From positions 19,965 through 83,964 of the forward strand of contig CAJUET010000007.1 of the NCBI GenBank assembly GCA_910585595.1: a DNA stretch of 64,000 bases. Direction: 5' to 3'. Shown one piece after another: positions 17,831 through 26,329 of this stretch (within the stretch, counting starts at the first letter, position 1; every line of letters starts with the position of its first letter). Below the pieces are notes generated by a model that was not told the origin of the DNA, made no database searches, and worked only from the letters and a program-made list of their open reading frames with translations. This DNA is from an uncultured Christensenella sp. (lineage in GTDB: Bacteria; Bacillota; Clostridia; Christensenellales; Borkfalkiaceae). The position numbers were made by a program, and so were the translations under genes.

Positions 17831-17925
17831 TAATAAACGATCGGCACAAAAGCTATTTTTTCCGTCTTTTAAAAACTTCGGACTTTTCAGCGGCGAAAAT
17901 ATTTTTAAACCTAAATCTGTTTAAC

Positions 17926-17958
17926 AAAAAAGCCGAGAGACCCTGCATATCTTTCGGC
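17926..17958 (-). terminator. Terminator of the eight-gene small-enzyme operon
   Basis: On the minus strand a stem GCCGA..TCGGC, extended by three more pairs after one mismatch, ends in TTTTTT, only 8 bases after the PEBP-family stop. Confidence 0.8.
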
Positions 17959-17965
17959 ATTTGAT

Positions 17966-18424
17966 TTACTCAAACTTATATTCCAGAAAACCTTTTTGCA
18001 AAATATGATTTTCTGCTTTTTTAAGAAAGTGCTTTTTCCGTTTATTCGCAGGTAAATTTATCGGACAGTCTAATGCATAAACCGTTATGCGATATTTATG
18101 CGTCTTACCGTGCGGAGGTTTCGGACCGGCATATCTGTGCATACCGTATGCTACGCCTTGCGCTGCGCCCATATCCGAAACGTATTTGCCTTTGGGAATT
18201 GCCCTTTCGATTTTACTTGCCGCCGGAATATTCCAAATAATCCAATGCGTAAAGTTTTTTATCGGATGGCTTATATCTTCCAAAGTAACGGCAAGTGTTT
18301 CAGCGTTAGTTGAAAGATTGCCGATTACAATTTCGGGCGACAAATCTTCCCCTCTGCCCGTGTATTCGATAGGAAATTCATTACTGTTAATAAAATCAGG
18401 TAAACTGAATATTAACTGTTCCAT
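17966..18424 (-). CDS. YbhB/YbcL (PEBP) family protein
   Basis: The 152-residue protein is a bacterial phosphatidylethanolamine-binding-protein (Raf kinase inhibitor-like) homologue. It has the family motifs GRGEDLSPEI, HWIIWNIPA, and the strand YAGPKPPHGKTHKYRITVYA near residues 99-118. No signal peptide is seen, so it is cytoplasmic. Molecular function of the bacterial family is not established. It is the last gene of the AT-rich operon, 21 bases after the MBL-fold gene. Confidence 0.9.
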   Translation of the reverse strand: MEQLIFSLPDFINSNEFPIEYTGRGEDLSPEIVIGNLSTNAETLAVTLEDISHPIKNFTHWIIWNIPAASKIERAIPKGKYVSDMGAAQGVAYGMHRYAGPKPPHGKTHKYRITVYALDCPINLPANKRKKHFLKKAENHILQKGFLEYKFE

Positions 18425-18445
18425 AATTCAACTCCGTTTTAATTT

Positions 18446-19207
18446 TTACAGCCAAACCGCCCAATCACCGTAATCGAATGTTCCTTCACCGTGATGCAAC
18501 TTTCCTTGTGTCTTCAATGCACGGAAAGCATCTCTCATTCTAATTGCAATTTCGGGCTGTATATCAAGCGAATGATGAGCGGGAAACAATCTTTTTGACG
18601 GTAGAGCCGCAACCACTTCGAGCGAGCGTAAATACGCTACGGGGTCGGTGGACGGATAATAAGCGAATAAAGTATCTTTGTAAATCAAGTCGCCCGTAAA
18701 TATGTAGCCGCGTTCTTGTTCCCAAAAGCAAAGATGACCCGGCGAATGTCCTGCGGTATGCAGGACTCCGATTTTTCTATCGCCAATGTCAATTATCTCG
18801 CCACCGCTTAACACCTTTGTCGGCGTTCCTTGAAACATCTCATACTCACTTACGTCAAAGCCGTCGGGCAAATCGCAACGATCTATTAGCATATCGCGGA
18901 CGGTTTGGATAGAAAGCGGAAACTTGCCATTCAGCCATTCCAACTCGGCTTTGTGCGCAAAGAAATCGGGGAAATATTTGTGTCCGCCTATGTGATCCCA
19001 ATGAATATGGGTTGCAACGGCGATAACGGGTTTATCTGTCAGTTTGCGTACTTGCTCGTAAATGTTGCAAATGCCAAGTCCCGTATCAATCAAAAGACAA
19101 CGATCGCTTCCGATTAAAAGATAACAATGCGTTTCTTCCCAATGGCGGTATTCGCTTATGATATAGGTTTGCTCGTCTATTTTGTCTATCGTAAACCAAT
19201 TTTTCAT
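18446..19207 (-). CDS. MBL-fold metallo-hydrolase
   Basis: The 253-residue protein has the metallo-beta-lactamase fold. Metal ligands are visible as THIHWDHIGG (His-x-His-x-Asp-His, near residues 89-95), HTAGHSPGH (near 152) and TGDLIYKDTLF with Asp near 173. A final histidine is in FPAHHS near 212. The closest everyday relatives are glyoxalase-II-like or general hydrolases; the substrate is unknown. Its ATG overlaps the tautomerase stop (ATGA). Confidence 0.88.
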   Translation of the reverse strand: MKNWFTIDKIDEQTYIISEYRHWEETHCYLLIGSDRCLLIDTGLGICNIYEQVRKLTDKPVIAVATHIHWDHIGGHKYFPDFFAHKAELEWLNGKFPLSIQTVRDMLIDRCDLPDGFDVSEYEMFQGTPTKVLSGGEIIDIGDRKIGVLHTAGHSPGHLCFWEQERGYIFTGDLIYKDTLFAYYPSTDPVAYLRSLEVVAALPSKRLFPAHHSLDIQPEIAIRMRDAFRALKTQGKLHHGEGTFDYGDWAVWL

Positions 19208-19404
19208 TTTTTGTATTCGTTTTTGATAATATCAATAGTTTTTCCGCCAATCCCGAAGTTTTTATCGGGCAGTTCCGTAATGGTAGTTGTAAAAAACTCT
19301 TGCGGAATATTCATAATTTTCGCAGAAACTTCGGTTACGCGCTTTATAAGCAATGTTTTTTGCTCGTCGGACAATTTTCCGCATTCGATTTTGATATAGG
19401 GCAT
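19204..19404 (-). CDS. 4-oxalocrotonate tautomerase family protein
   Basis: A 66-residue protein of the small tautomerase family. After removal of Met the catalytic Pro1 is exposed (MPYIKIE). The body contains LSDEQKTLLIKRVTEV and ends DIIKNEYKK. Enzymes of this type interconvert keto and enol forms of acids; the substrate is unknown. A relic of a second copy of its C-terminus lies after the GNAT gene at 20787-20828. Confidence 0.88.
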   Translation of the reverse strand: MPYIKIECGKLSDEQKTLLIKRVTEVSAKIMNIPQEFFTTTITELPDKNFGIGGKTIDIIKNEYKK

Positions 19405-19424
19405 AACTTTATTCTCCTACGGTT

Positions 19425-20183
19425 TTAATATTTTTCAAATTTACATTGTTCGTATACTTGCTTTCCGATTATCGTAATTGCTTGTTTGGGGCAGTCGGAA
19501 AAGCAACGATAACACATTGTACACTTGCCGTTAAAATTTATTGCGCCGTCTTTAACTTCTATGTTATTCATAGGACAAACCGACGCGCATAGTCCGCAAG
19601 CGACGCATTTTGCGGTATCTGCCTTTATGCCGTCATAATACCGTTTTGTCTTTTTTCGGAAATACAGCCTCTGTCCGAACAAACCTATAAGCCTTCCTGC
19701 AAAACTCAAACCGTGTTTAGGATATTTCCCCTGCATAATCTGTTTTGCGGTATTTTCTATCTTTTCGTCGGCTTCTACGATTATCTTGCGGTTTTCTTCG
19801 GGCGGCTTTTTAAGTAATTTGACGTCGCCTATACAATCGGGCATTTTTATATGTAAGCCGCCCAATATTTTTGCGCCGTACTTTTTGAAAAGTCTTGCCG
19901 CACAACCCGCGCCGTCGCCGCTGAATAACCCCATTGTGGCGATAATAAATATTCTTTTGCCTTTCCATACAACCGCATTGTTTGTAATAAAGTCGTAAAC
20001 TATTTTGGGCAGATAAGAATAATATATGGGATAAGCAAAAATTATCTCATCGTTCGACCTTATAGCGTCGGTTGCATCTTCGTTTTCGATAGAATACGAC
20101 GGTGCATTTTTATCGAGCAAACGCAATATATATTCCAAGCAATGCTTTGTATTGCCCGTGCCGCTGAAATAGATTCCTACCAT
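19425..20183 (-). CDS. EFR1 family ferrodoxin (flavodoxin plus 2x[4Fe-4S])
   Basis: The 252-residue protein joins an N-terminal flavodoxin-like domain (GIYFSGTGNTKHC at the start, FMN phosphate loop) to a C-terminal bacterial ferredoxin domain with two Cys-x2-Cys-x2-Cys-x3-Cys-Pro clusters (CVACGLCASVCP and CTMCYRCFSDCP). This is the EFR1 arrangement found widely in Clostridia; it is an electron-transfer protein of unknown partner. The start is the ATG before VGIYFSG, with AAGGAAA upstream, overlapping no coding part of the DJ-1 gene. Confidence 0.9.
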   Translation of the reverse strand: MVGIYFSGTGNTKHCLEYILRLLDKNAPSYSIENEDATDAIRSNDEIIFAYPIYYSYLPKIVYDFITNNAVVWKGKRIFIIATMGLFSGDGAGCAARLFKKYGAKILGGLHIKMPDCIGDVKLLKKPPEENRKIIVEADEKIENTAKQIMQGKYPKHGLSFAGRLIGLFGQRLYFRKKTKRYYDGIKADTAKCVACGLCASVCPMNNIEVKDGAINFNGKCTMCYRCFSDCPKQAITIIGKQVYEQCKFEKY

Positions 20184-20193
20184 ATAGTTTTCC

Positions 20194-20784
20194 TTACATT
20201 TTCGGCATAGGGGCGTTATAGAAACCGAGTTTGTGGAAATCATACCAACCTTTGATTTGTTCTTCGGTCGCTACGGATAAAGCTCGTAAAACTTCCCGTG
20301 CAAATTCAAGCGTTGCCGTTCCGTTTGCCGTAATAATGTTGTTATCCGACACGGCTTGCCTATGAATAAAACCTTGTTCGTTAGTATAAGCCGAATACTG
20401 TTTTAATTCGTTTAAATCGTTTGCCGTATGCTTTGCGTTATTCAATGCACCAACAGAGCCTAAAAATCTGCAAGCGTCGCAAATCGCGCCTAAAACTTTA
20501 CCGTTCTTTATGCAATCGTCTATAAGCGGTTTAACTTGCATTGCGTTTTCGTTGCGCCAAGACATCCCGCCGATGAGAATTAAAGCGTTGTAATCCGACG
20601 GTGTGCTTTGTAAATCATAGTCGGGCAGGCACTTAACGCCGCCGATAGAAGTAACGGCTGCTTTCGTAAGCGAAACGGTCTTGTTTTCAAACTTTCCGCC
20701 GCCGAGCATATTGACCGCCGATGAAATATAGGAAAGTTCCCAATCCGCCCATTGTTCCAAAATAACATATAGAATTTTTTTCAT
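20194..20784 (-). CDS. DJ-1/PfpI (GATase1-like) family protein
   Basis: The 196-residue protein has the DJ-1/PfpI fold. A glutamate near residue 17 (QWADWEL) and the nucleophile-elbow cysteine in AICDACRFL (near residue 99) are the expected active-site residues. LILIGGMSW is the family's oxyanion strand. Members act as glyoxalases, chaperones or oxidative-stress proteins; none can be chosen here. It lies in the small-enzyme operon, 9 bases before the ferrodoxin start. Confidence 0.87.
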   Translation of the reverse strand: MKKILYVILEQWADWELSYISSAVNMLGGGKFENKTVSLTKAAVTSIGGVKCLPDYDLQSTPSDYNALILIGGMSWRNENAMQVKPLIDDCIKNGKVLGAICDACRFLGSVGALNNAKHTANDLNELKQYSAYTNEQGFIHRQAVSDNNIITANGTATLEFAREVLRALSVATEEQIKGWYDFHKLGFYNAPMPKM

Positions 20785-20786
20785 AT

Positions 20787-20828
20787 TTATTGATTCCGTT
20801 TATATTCGTTTTTAATAATATCGATACG
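20787..20828 (-). pseudogene. C-terminal relic of a second 4-oxalocrotonate tautomerase gene
   Basis: Directly after the stop of the GNAT gene, and in the same frame, the minus strand encodes R-I-D-I-I-K-N-E-Y-K-R-N-Q-stop. The intact tautomerase at 19204-19404 ends T-I-D-I-I-K-N-E-Y-K-K-stop, and 24 of 27 bases over the shared core agree. The rest of the gene is missing. It records a past duplication and deletion, or cassette exchange, inside the operon. Confidence 0.75.
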
Positions 20829-21287
20829 TCAAACAAACTTTTCAAGATCGAACATACCGTCGCGATAAGACAAATCTCCATTCTTATGTTCGTAACCCAA
20901 TTTGCGGTAGAACGGTATAGCCGATATTGCAGAATGAATTTCTATTCGGTTTGCTCTTTTAGCATATTCATCGCTTTCCAAATGTTCTATAATTTTCTTG
21001 CCGATTCCTTTATGTTGATAGGACGGATCGACAAAAATAGTGTTTATCCAACTTTCCGTCAAACTATCCCAATACGCGCCGATACAACCGCATCCGATAA
21101 TTTTACCGTTTTCTTTCACAACATAAAAATGTCCGTATTCTGCTTTTTGCTTTATTTCATCATAAGAAATCGAAAAGTATTTCAATTGATGCGGATAAAA
21201 CTCGGAAAATACCGAATTTTTACACGCGCGAGCTACCATATCGCAAGTTTCTTGTATTTCGTTTTCCGTTATAAGTTCTATCGTCAT
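20829..21287 (-). CDS. GNAT-family N-acetyltransferase
   Basis: The 152-residue protein is a single GNAT domain. The acetyl-CoA loop is VDPSYQHKGIGKKIIEHLE (near residues 90-108), followed by the typical late motif SAISAIPFYRKLGYEH. The acceptor is unknown. Its ATG overlaps the stop of the nucleotidyltransferase gene (ATGA). After its stop lies an in-frame tautomerase relic. Confidence 0.9.
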   Translation of the reverse strand: MTIELITENEIQETCDMVARACKNSVFSEFYPHQLKYFSISYDEIKQKAEYGHFYVVKENGKIIGCGCIGAYWDSLTESWINTIFVDPSYQHKGIGKKIIEHLESDEYAKRANRIEIHSAISAIPFYRKLGYEHKNGDLSYRDGMFDLEKFV

Positions 21288-21943
21288 TCACCATAACCTC
21301 CGATACACGCTTTCGCCCAATTTATTAAAAGCACCGACATATCCTCAAACTTTACGTCTGCGCCGTTCTTTAAGTTTAGTGCCGTCGTAAGCACGGCGGA
21401 CGGCGGATCGATTGCGTTATGCAATTCCGCCTTCGATTTTATGTATTTGTCCGTTTCGTAAAACCATATCGCTTGCAAAACGAATACTGCCGATTTGTAA
21501 AGCGCACGCAGAATATCGTCGCTTTTTTCGTGAACGAAATTATGCACGCAAGCGTGATAAATATTGCACGCACCGATTTTTATTGCACGCTTTATCGCTT
21601 GACGGTCTATCTTTTCGAGCAAGCAATCGAGAGTTCCTTTAATGGGCGTGGTGTCATAATAGAATTGGAAAAGGTCGCTCGCCTCCCAATTCAAAAGTTC
21701 GCCCTTACCCGATATAAAACCGCAAACAAGTTCTCTGTTCGGCAGTGTATCGAGCATGTCACGATAGACTTTCAAATCGTTTATGCGCAGTTCGTCGAGA
21801 ATAACAACGACATCAATATCGCTCGTTTCCGTTGCCTCGCCTCTGCCGTAGCTACCTTGCAAACCTATAAACCATACACGGTCAGAAAAAATTTGCTCAA
21901 CCCTGTTTGTAAATTCCAAAACCCAAGATTTAATATCAACCAT
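21284..21943 (-). CDS. Nucleotidyltransferase-domain protein
   Basis: The 219-residue protein has the minimal nucleotidyltransferase signature GSYGRGEATETSDIDVVV near residues 30-47, with the two metal aspartates in SDID. The rest is helical (about 100-210) with no recognised acceptor domain. Related stand-alone proteins include aminoglycoside adenylyltransferase-like and MNT-type enzymes. I see no evidence for a resistance role. It starts 3 bases after the DUF6194 gene stop. Confidence 0.8.
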   Translation of the reverse strand: MVDIKSWVLEFTNRVEQIFSDRVWFIGLQGSYGRGEATETSDIDVVVILDELRINDLKVYRDMLDTLPNRELVCGFISGKGELLNWEASDLFQFYYDTTPIKGTLDCLLEKIDRQAIKRAIKIGACNIYHACVHNFVHEKSDDILRALYKSAVFVLQAIWFYETDKYIKSKAELHNAIDPPSAVLTTALNLKNGADVKFEDMSVLLINWAKACIGGYGE

Positions 21944-21946
21944 AAT

Positions 21947-22393
21947 CTATTTCTTTTTCGAATACTTTTCCTTTGCATACTCGTAAGCCTCTTTAATCAA
22001 TGGCTTTAACTGTTCAAAGGTAGTATCGGACGGATTGAGCACACATATCCAACTCATCCAGGCGTAAACGGGGTGCGGAAGAATTTTATCTGTTTTCGTA
22101 AAGTCAAACGGCATATCTACGATACCGCCTTTGGGAGGACGGGCGGGAACGGCACCGAACAAAGCCAAAAATGTTTTTTTGCGAATACCGATATTTACAC
22201 GATAAATATTTTCTCTGTTCAATTCGGAACTATTATCGTTATCTCCGTCCTTCTCTTTAACGGTCAAAACATATATACCGCGTTTAAGCGTGTTATTCGG
22301 ATTATAAAAAATTCCGCTTTCGCCCCAACTGTTTACCGATACCGTATCCGGTAAACGATCGAGGCAGTATTCGAGTATATCGTCAGGCTTCAT
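21947..22393 (-). CDS. DUF6194 family protein
   Basis: A 148-residue soluble protein of unknown function. It matches what I recall of the DUF6194 family: WGESGIFYNP near residue 23, YVLTVKEKDGDND, RVNIGIRKKTFLALFG, the proline-rich ARPPKGGIVD, and the late HPVYAWMSWICVLNPS. No catalytic motif can be assigned. It is the first gene of the operon, behind a leader of about 250 nt. Confidence 0.72.
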   Translation of the reverse strand: MKPDDILEYCLDRLPDTVSVNSWGESGIFYNPNNTLKRGIYVLTVKEKDGDNDNSSELNRENIYRVNIGIRKKTFLALFGAVPARPPKGGIVDMPFDFTKTDKILPHPVYAWMSWICVLNPSDTTFEQLKPLIKEAYEYAKEKYSKKK

Positions 22394-22650
22394 ATGTTAC
22401 CTTCTTTTTCAGATATTTTAATCGCACGAACTTCCTGATTGAACACAACTGCGCGCATATCGTGCAAAAAAAGCAGAGTTATGTTCTGCCTTTACGCGAA
22501 AAATACGATTTGATTTTTTCTATTTCGAAATCAGTCAAAAAATTATGCGTTTCCTATATTGAACTTTTCCGGATTTTCAAAAGTTTTTCAATAATTCAAG
22601 TCGTTTTGTTTTACACAATGATTGTTTTCATATGATTTATTGACGCTCTT
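22394..22650 (-). promoter_or_regulatory. Long AT-rich leader of the small-enzyme operon
   Basis: About 250 nt separate the predicted start of transcription (near 22644) from the first ATG. On the minus strand, 22473-22489 forms a short stem GCAGA/TCTGC followed by seven Ts, a possible attenuator. No known riboswitch was recognised. Confidence 0.4.
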
Positions 22651-22679
22651 ATTATAACAATTTCACCCCCGAAAAGCAA
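22651..22679 (-). promoter_or_regulatory. Promoter of the small-enzyme operon
   Basis: The minus strand reads TTGCTT, a 17-base spacer and a perfect TATAAT. It is the only good promoter seen between the mannan operon terminator and the DUF6194 gene. Confidence 0.75.
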
Positions 22680-22725
22680 GCGATAACGCCATGAAAATGT
22701 TCGGCTGCATTGCAGAAGGCGTTTG

Positions 22726-22764
22726 ATTTAAATAAAAAAGAACGGACCGTTATGATCCGTTCTT
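22726..22764 (-). terminator. Terminator of the alpha-mannan operon
   Basis: On the minus strand a stem AAGAACGGA/TCCGTTCTT with a 9-base loop is followed by TTTTTTATTT, touching the stop codon of the ROK kinase gene. Confidence 0.92.
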
Positions 22765-23723
22765 TATTGCGAATTGACGGTTTGAATCGCAAGGAGTGCG
22801 GCGCCGTAAAGACCGGCGTCGTTGCCGAGACTCGCACGCAAAATTTTTACGGGCGCGTAATGCGTTCCGCCGAACAACATTTTATCGACTTGTTTTTCAA
22901 GAGGGACTAAAAGCGTTTCGCCCTCCGCGCAGATTCCGCCGCCGAGCAACACCGCTTCGGGACGGAAGATATTCGCAAAGTTTGCAATCCCCTCCGCAAG
23001 ATAGCGGATATAATCGTTCACGACCTTGATTGCCGTTTTGTCCCCCGATCTCATTCCGTCGAATGCCGTTTTGCCGTCGACGTTTTCCGATTTACCGCCG
23101 CACAGTCTCCACAGCGCGCTTTCCGATTCGCGCGCCATAGCCCGTTGCGTCTGCCGTATGAGCGCAGTTGCCGAAGAGTACGCCTCGAAACAGCCGCGTC
23201 TGCCGCAAGTGCATTTTTCACCTTTGATTTTTATGACGGTGTGTCCGAGTTCCGCACCGGCAGAACGGTTACCCTCATACAGCCTGCCGTTTAACACGAT
23301 CCCGCCGCCCACGCCCGTGCCGAGCGTAATCAGAACGATATTTTTATAATCTTTTCCTGCGCCGCGCCAGCTTTCGCCGAGCGCCGCCGCATTCGCGTCA
23401 TTCGTGACGGAAACGGGAAGTCGCAATATTTTTTGAATCGATTCTCCGAGCGGTACGTTTTTCCATGCAATATTATTGCTGTAAACGATTACGCCGTTTG
23501 CACTGTCTATCGTACCCGGAGAACCGATCCCTACGGCGGTCAGTTCGACGTGCGCATTCTCTGCAAGCCGCTTTGCAAGATGCGCCATATCCCGCGCAAT
23601 TTCCGTATAGCCGCGTTCCTTGCCCGTGGGAATTTTATCTTTCGCAATAAGATTCCCCTTTTCGTCTACGATTCCGCACTTGATAAATGTTCCGCCCAGA
23701 TCGATTCCTGCATAATATTTCAT
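22764..23723 (-). CDS. ROK-family sugar kinase (glucokinase/mannokinase type)
   Basis: The 319-residue protein starts with the ATP loop YAGIDLGGTFIKCG and contains VTNDANAAALGE (catalytic Asp), LGTGVGGG, and the ROK zinc signature CTCGRRGCFEAYSS near residue 165. ROK kinases phosphorylate hexoses, most often glucose. Because this one is the last gene of a mannan operon and overlaps manA by 4 bases, mannose is the likely substrate (inference): mannose would become mannose-6-phosphate for ManA. Confidence 0.9.
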   Translation of the reverse strand: MKYYAGIDLGGTFIKCGIVDEKGNLIAKDKIPTGKERGYTEIARDMAHLAKRLAENAHVELTAVGIGSPGTIDSANGVIVYSNNIAWKNVPLGESIQKILRLPVSVTNDANAAALGESWRGAGKDYKNIVLITLGTGVGGGIVLNGRLYEGNRSAGAELGHTVIKIKGEKCTCGRRGCFEAYSSATALIRQTQRAMARESESALWRLCGGKSENVDGKTAFDGMRSGDKTAIKVVNDYIRYLAEGIANFANIFRPEAVLLGGGICAEGETLLVPLEKQVDKMLFGGTHYAPVKILRASLGNDAGLYGAALLAIQTVNSQ

Positions 23724-24643
23724 ACTGCGCCTTCGTCCGTAAGAATAATTTTTGCCTTTCCGCTTAAAGTGAATCGATTACCGCAGGGAATAAAAAAGCT
23801 GTCGCCGCTTGTAAACTCCCGTCCGTCGATTTTTCCGCTTCCCTCAACTGCGTTTACGGCAATAAAAGAGCGCTCCGCTTTTTCCGAATACTCTCCGCCG
23901 AGTAGCAATTCACGGCAGCGGAAATACTTACACTCGGTAAGAAGTCTTATTCTGCCGCCCGCGCAAGGTCTGAACGCGCCTCCGCCCGTTTCGTCGCGGA
24001 AAGCGCTAAAATCAATGACCTCTATCGCTTTTTCGATATGCAAGGGGCGTAAGTTTCCCTGCGCGTCCCTTCTGTTATAATCGTATACGCGGTAAGTAAC
24101 GTTACTGCTCTGTTGCACTTCGCAGATCACGCACCCCGCGCCGATCGCGTGTACCGTGCCCGCTTTGATCAGGAAGCAATCTCCCGCCTTTACGGGAATA
24201 AAGTTCAGAAGATCTTCCACCGTGCCGTCTTTGACCTTTTCAAGAAATTCCTTCCTGTTCGTATCGCGTTTAAATCCGCAGTAGATCCCCGCGCCGTTAT
24301 CCGCCCCGACGATATACCACATTTCCGTTTTACCGTTGTCGCCTTCGATTTTTAAAGCATAGTCGTCGTTCGGGTGTACCTGAACGGATAGATTTTGCTT
24401 TGCGTCGATATACTTTACAAGCACGGGGAAGGGCTTCCCCTCTCCGTCTACGGCTTCCGGATTTTCAGTCAGGTATTGCGCCAGCGTTCCGCCTGTACAG
24501 CCGCTGAATCCGTCGGGGTGAACGGAAACCTCCCAGCTCTCTGCGATTTTGTCGCCTCCGTTCTCCCTTCCGAACAGTTCTTTTAAACGATACCCGCCCC
24601 AAATATAAGATTTGAGGGCGGGAACTAATTTGATCGCGTTCAT
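23720..24643 (-). CDS. manA: Mannose-6-phosphate isomerase, class I
   Basis: ManA interconverts mannose-6-phosphate and fructose-6-phosphate. The 307-residue protein has the short-form type I PMI layout: KSYIWGGYRLKELFG at the start, the metal motif VQVHPNDDYA (near residue 83), EMWYI with the metal glutamate, and KAGTVHAIGAG near residue 160 with the metal histidine. The C-terminal half is the second cupin. Start choice is between this ATG and one four codons earlier. It lies between the GH76 and kinase genes in the operon and completes the route into glycolysis. Confidence 0.93.
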   Translation of the reverse strand: MNAIKLVPALKSYIWGGYRLKELFGRENGGDKIAESWEVSVHPDGFSGCTGGTLAQYLTENPEAVDGEGKPFPVLVKYIDAKQNLSVQVHPNDDYALKIEGDNGKTEMWYIVGADNGAGIYCGFKRDTNRKEFLEKVKDGTVEDLLNFIPVKAGDCFLIKAGTVHAIGAGCVICEVQQSSNVTYRVYDYNRRDAQGNLRPLHIEKAIEVIDFSAFRDETGGGAFRPCAGGRIRLLTECKYFRCRELLLGGEYSEKAERSFIAVNAVEGSGKIDGREFTSGDSFFIPCGNRFTLSGKAKIILTDEGAV

Positions 24644-24656
24644 ACTGCTCCGCATT

Positions 24657-26324
24657 TTATAAAGCGTAATATCCTGCGAGCATTGCATAGCAGTGCGCGT
24701 TCGCCGATTGAAGAAGGATCTGACGGGGATTTCCCTCGCTGTTTACGCCGCTATCCGAAAACTTATTCCAACCCTCGATCCAGGCAGGGCAGACGAGTTT
24801 ATCCTCCGCACGGTGATTTTTCCAAGCGTAATCGAGTGCGCTGCGCATATGCTCCACATACTCGCCGCAATCGATTCCCGTTTCATCGATGTCGATGAAT
24901 CCTTCGAGAATGAAAGAGGTAAACCAACTGTTTTCGTGATAAGAATACTGTCCCTGTACGACTTGCGTATTGGCAAAGTATTTATCCGCAGCCTCTACGA
25001 CCGCCTGATTGCGTTTGTTGTATATTTTGGCAAGACCTGCGCCGTCCGACTTTTCCGAATAAATCTTATAGAGCTCTGCGCCCGCCGTCATATGCGTTCC
25101 CGTATTATAAGGAAGAATCTGCGCGTCGACCAGTTCGATCCTCGCGTCGCCCGTCATATCTTCAAAGCCTTCTTTTAAAAATATCTTATCGCGCAGGCAG
25201 CCGTTCGAAGGATTGCGCAAGGTGCCGTAACAGAATTCATAAATCGCACCCGCTTTTGTAAGATACTCTTGTGCAAGAGTTTCAAATTTCGTTTTGAGTC
25301 CTTCCCCGTTCAGCGTCTGATACAGTTTTGCAAGCATCATTGCCGTGGGCGCGGAAGAACAGGAGTTTAAAGAGGCGTGAATATTGTCGTCAAGTCCCGT
25401 TCCGTTTTTATATTCGAACTTATATCTTGCCGCCCAATTCCAATAGATCCCGTTGAGATCCGCCGCTTCTTCGTAACCCTCGCCGATGATCCAGTTCACG
25501 ATGTTCACCGCTTCGTTGAGATACTTTTCCTGTCCGAGGTTCAGATAGGCAAAATAAAATTCTTTTGCGACCCAAATGTTATCGTCGAAGAAGATACCGT
25601 CCATGCCGGACGTGACATTGTCCTTTTGGCTGCTGTCTCTGCCCGAATTGTAGATCGCATACGAATTTGCGGTTCCGTCCGTTTCGCCGAACGTCGCCAA
25701 GGTATGGCAGCTGTTCTGCCAGACGACGTCGCCCGTAACTGCTTTGATTCTGTAATAGCGCAGACCGTCGAGAAGTTCTTCAAGGTAACCCGTAAAGAAC
25801 GCATAATCTTCATCGCTCTCTTCCATATTGTTCAGAATTCCGTTGACCATAGATACCTGCTCGGTATAGGGCCACAGAAACGGCGTTCCTCCGTTCGGCG
25901 TCAGCTTAGAAAGATGCGTCGTCGAATCCCAATACAGATCGTGAATCTGCTTTGCGTATTCAACCGCCCTCTCCGTATTCTCCGCAGCATAGTCGACGGC
26001 GGGCAAATTGTTCTCCCATTCCGCCTTCAAAGTAACGCTCGCCGTGGGCGTATAGCTTGCGCCCGCGACCCCTATAAGCTGCGTGCCGAGATACCAGCCG
26101 CTCAAAATATAGTCCTCCTTCGCGGCGGCGGGAAGCGTAATGCTCTCGCCCTGCTTTACGGTAACGGACGCAGACGCGCCTTCGGTAAGTGCTCCGCCGT
26201 TTACGTCGAAGCTGACGGTATAATTTACGGGGGCTTCCTCCTCGGAATCGCCGCAAGCGGCGAACAACACGCATGCAAGCGCCGCCGCAACAGAAACCGC
26301 AAAGACTTTTTTAAATGCTTTCAT
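24657..26324 (-). CDS. Secreted GH76 endo-alpha-1,6-mannanase lipoprotein
   Basis: The 555-residue protein has a lipoprotein signal with lipobox LFAAC (Cys24), then an InlB/Listeria-Bacteroides-type beta-grasp repeat (about 35-103, with SFDVNGGAL and LSGWYLG). A GH76 catalytic domain follows from about 110 to the end. The adjacent aspartates expected in GH76 are at 247-248 (FFDDNIWVAKEF). GH76 enzymes hydrolyse the alpha-1,6 backbone of yeast-type mannan. The protein should be lipid-anchored on the outer face of the membrane. The start is the ATG 8 bases after AGGAG; a GTG three codons earlier is inside the ribosome site. Confidence 0.9.
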   Translation of the reverse strand: MKAFKKVFAVSVAAALACVLFAACGDSEEEAPVNYTVSFDVNGGALTEGASASVTVKQGESITLPAAAKEDYILSGWYLGTQLIGVAGASYTPTASVTLKAEWENNLPAVDYAAENTERAVEYAKQIHDLYWDSTTHLSKLTPNGGTPFLWPYTEQVSMVNGILNNMEESDEDYAFFTGYLEELLDGLRYYRIKAVTGDVVWQNSCHTLATFGETDGTANSYAIYNSGRDSSQKDNVTSGMDGIFFDDNIWVAKEFYFAYLNLGQEKYLNEAVNIVNWIIGEGYEEAADLNGIYWNWAARYKFEYKNGTGLDDNIHASLNSCSSAPTAMMLAKLYQTLNGEGLKTKFETLAQEYLTKAGAIYEFCYGTLRNPSNGCLRDKIFLKEGFEDMTGDARIELVDAQILPYNTGTHMTAGAELYKIYSEKSDGAGLAKIYNKRNQAVVEAADKYFANTQVVQGQYSYHENSWFTSFILEGFIDIDETGIDCGEYVEHMRSALDYAWKNHRAEDKLVCPAWIEGWNKFSDSGVNSEGNPRQILLQSANAHCYAMLAGYYAL

Positions 26325-26329
26325 AATTT

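Noticed and set aside
21284..21943. Aminoglycoside adenylyltransferase
   Set aside because: Only the generic nucleotidyltransferase signature is present; the helical half does not show the family features of known resistance enzymes.
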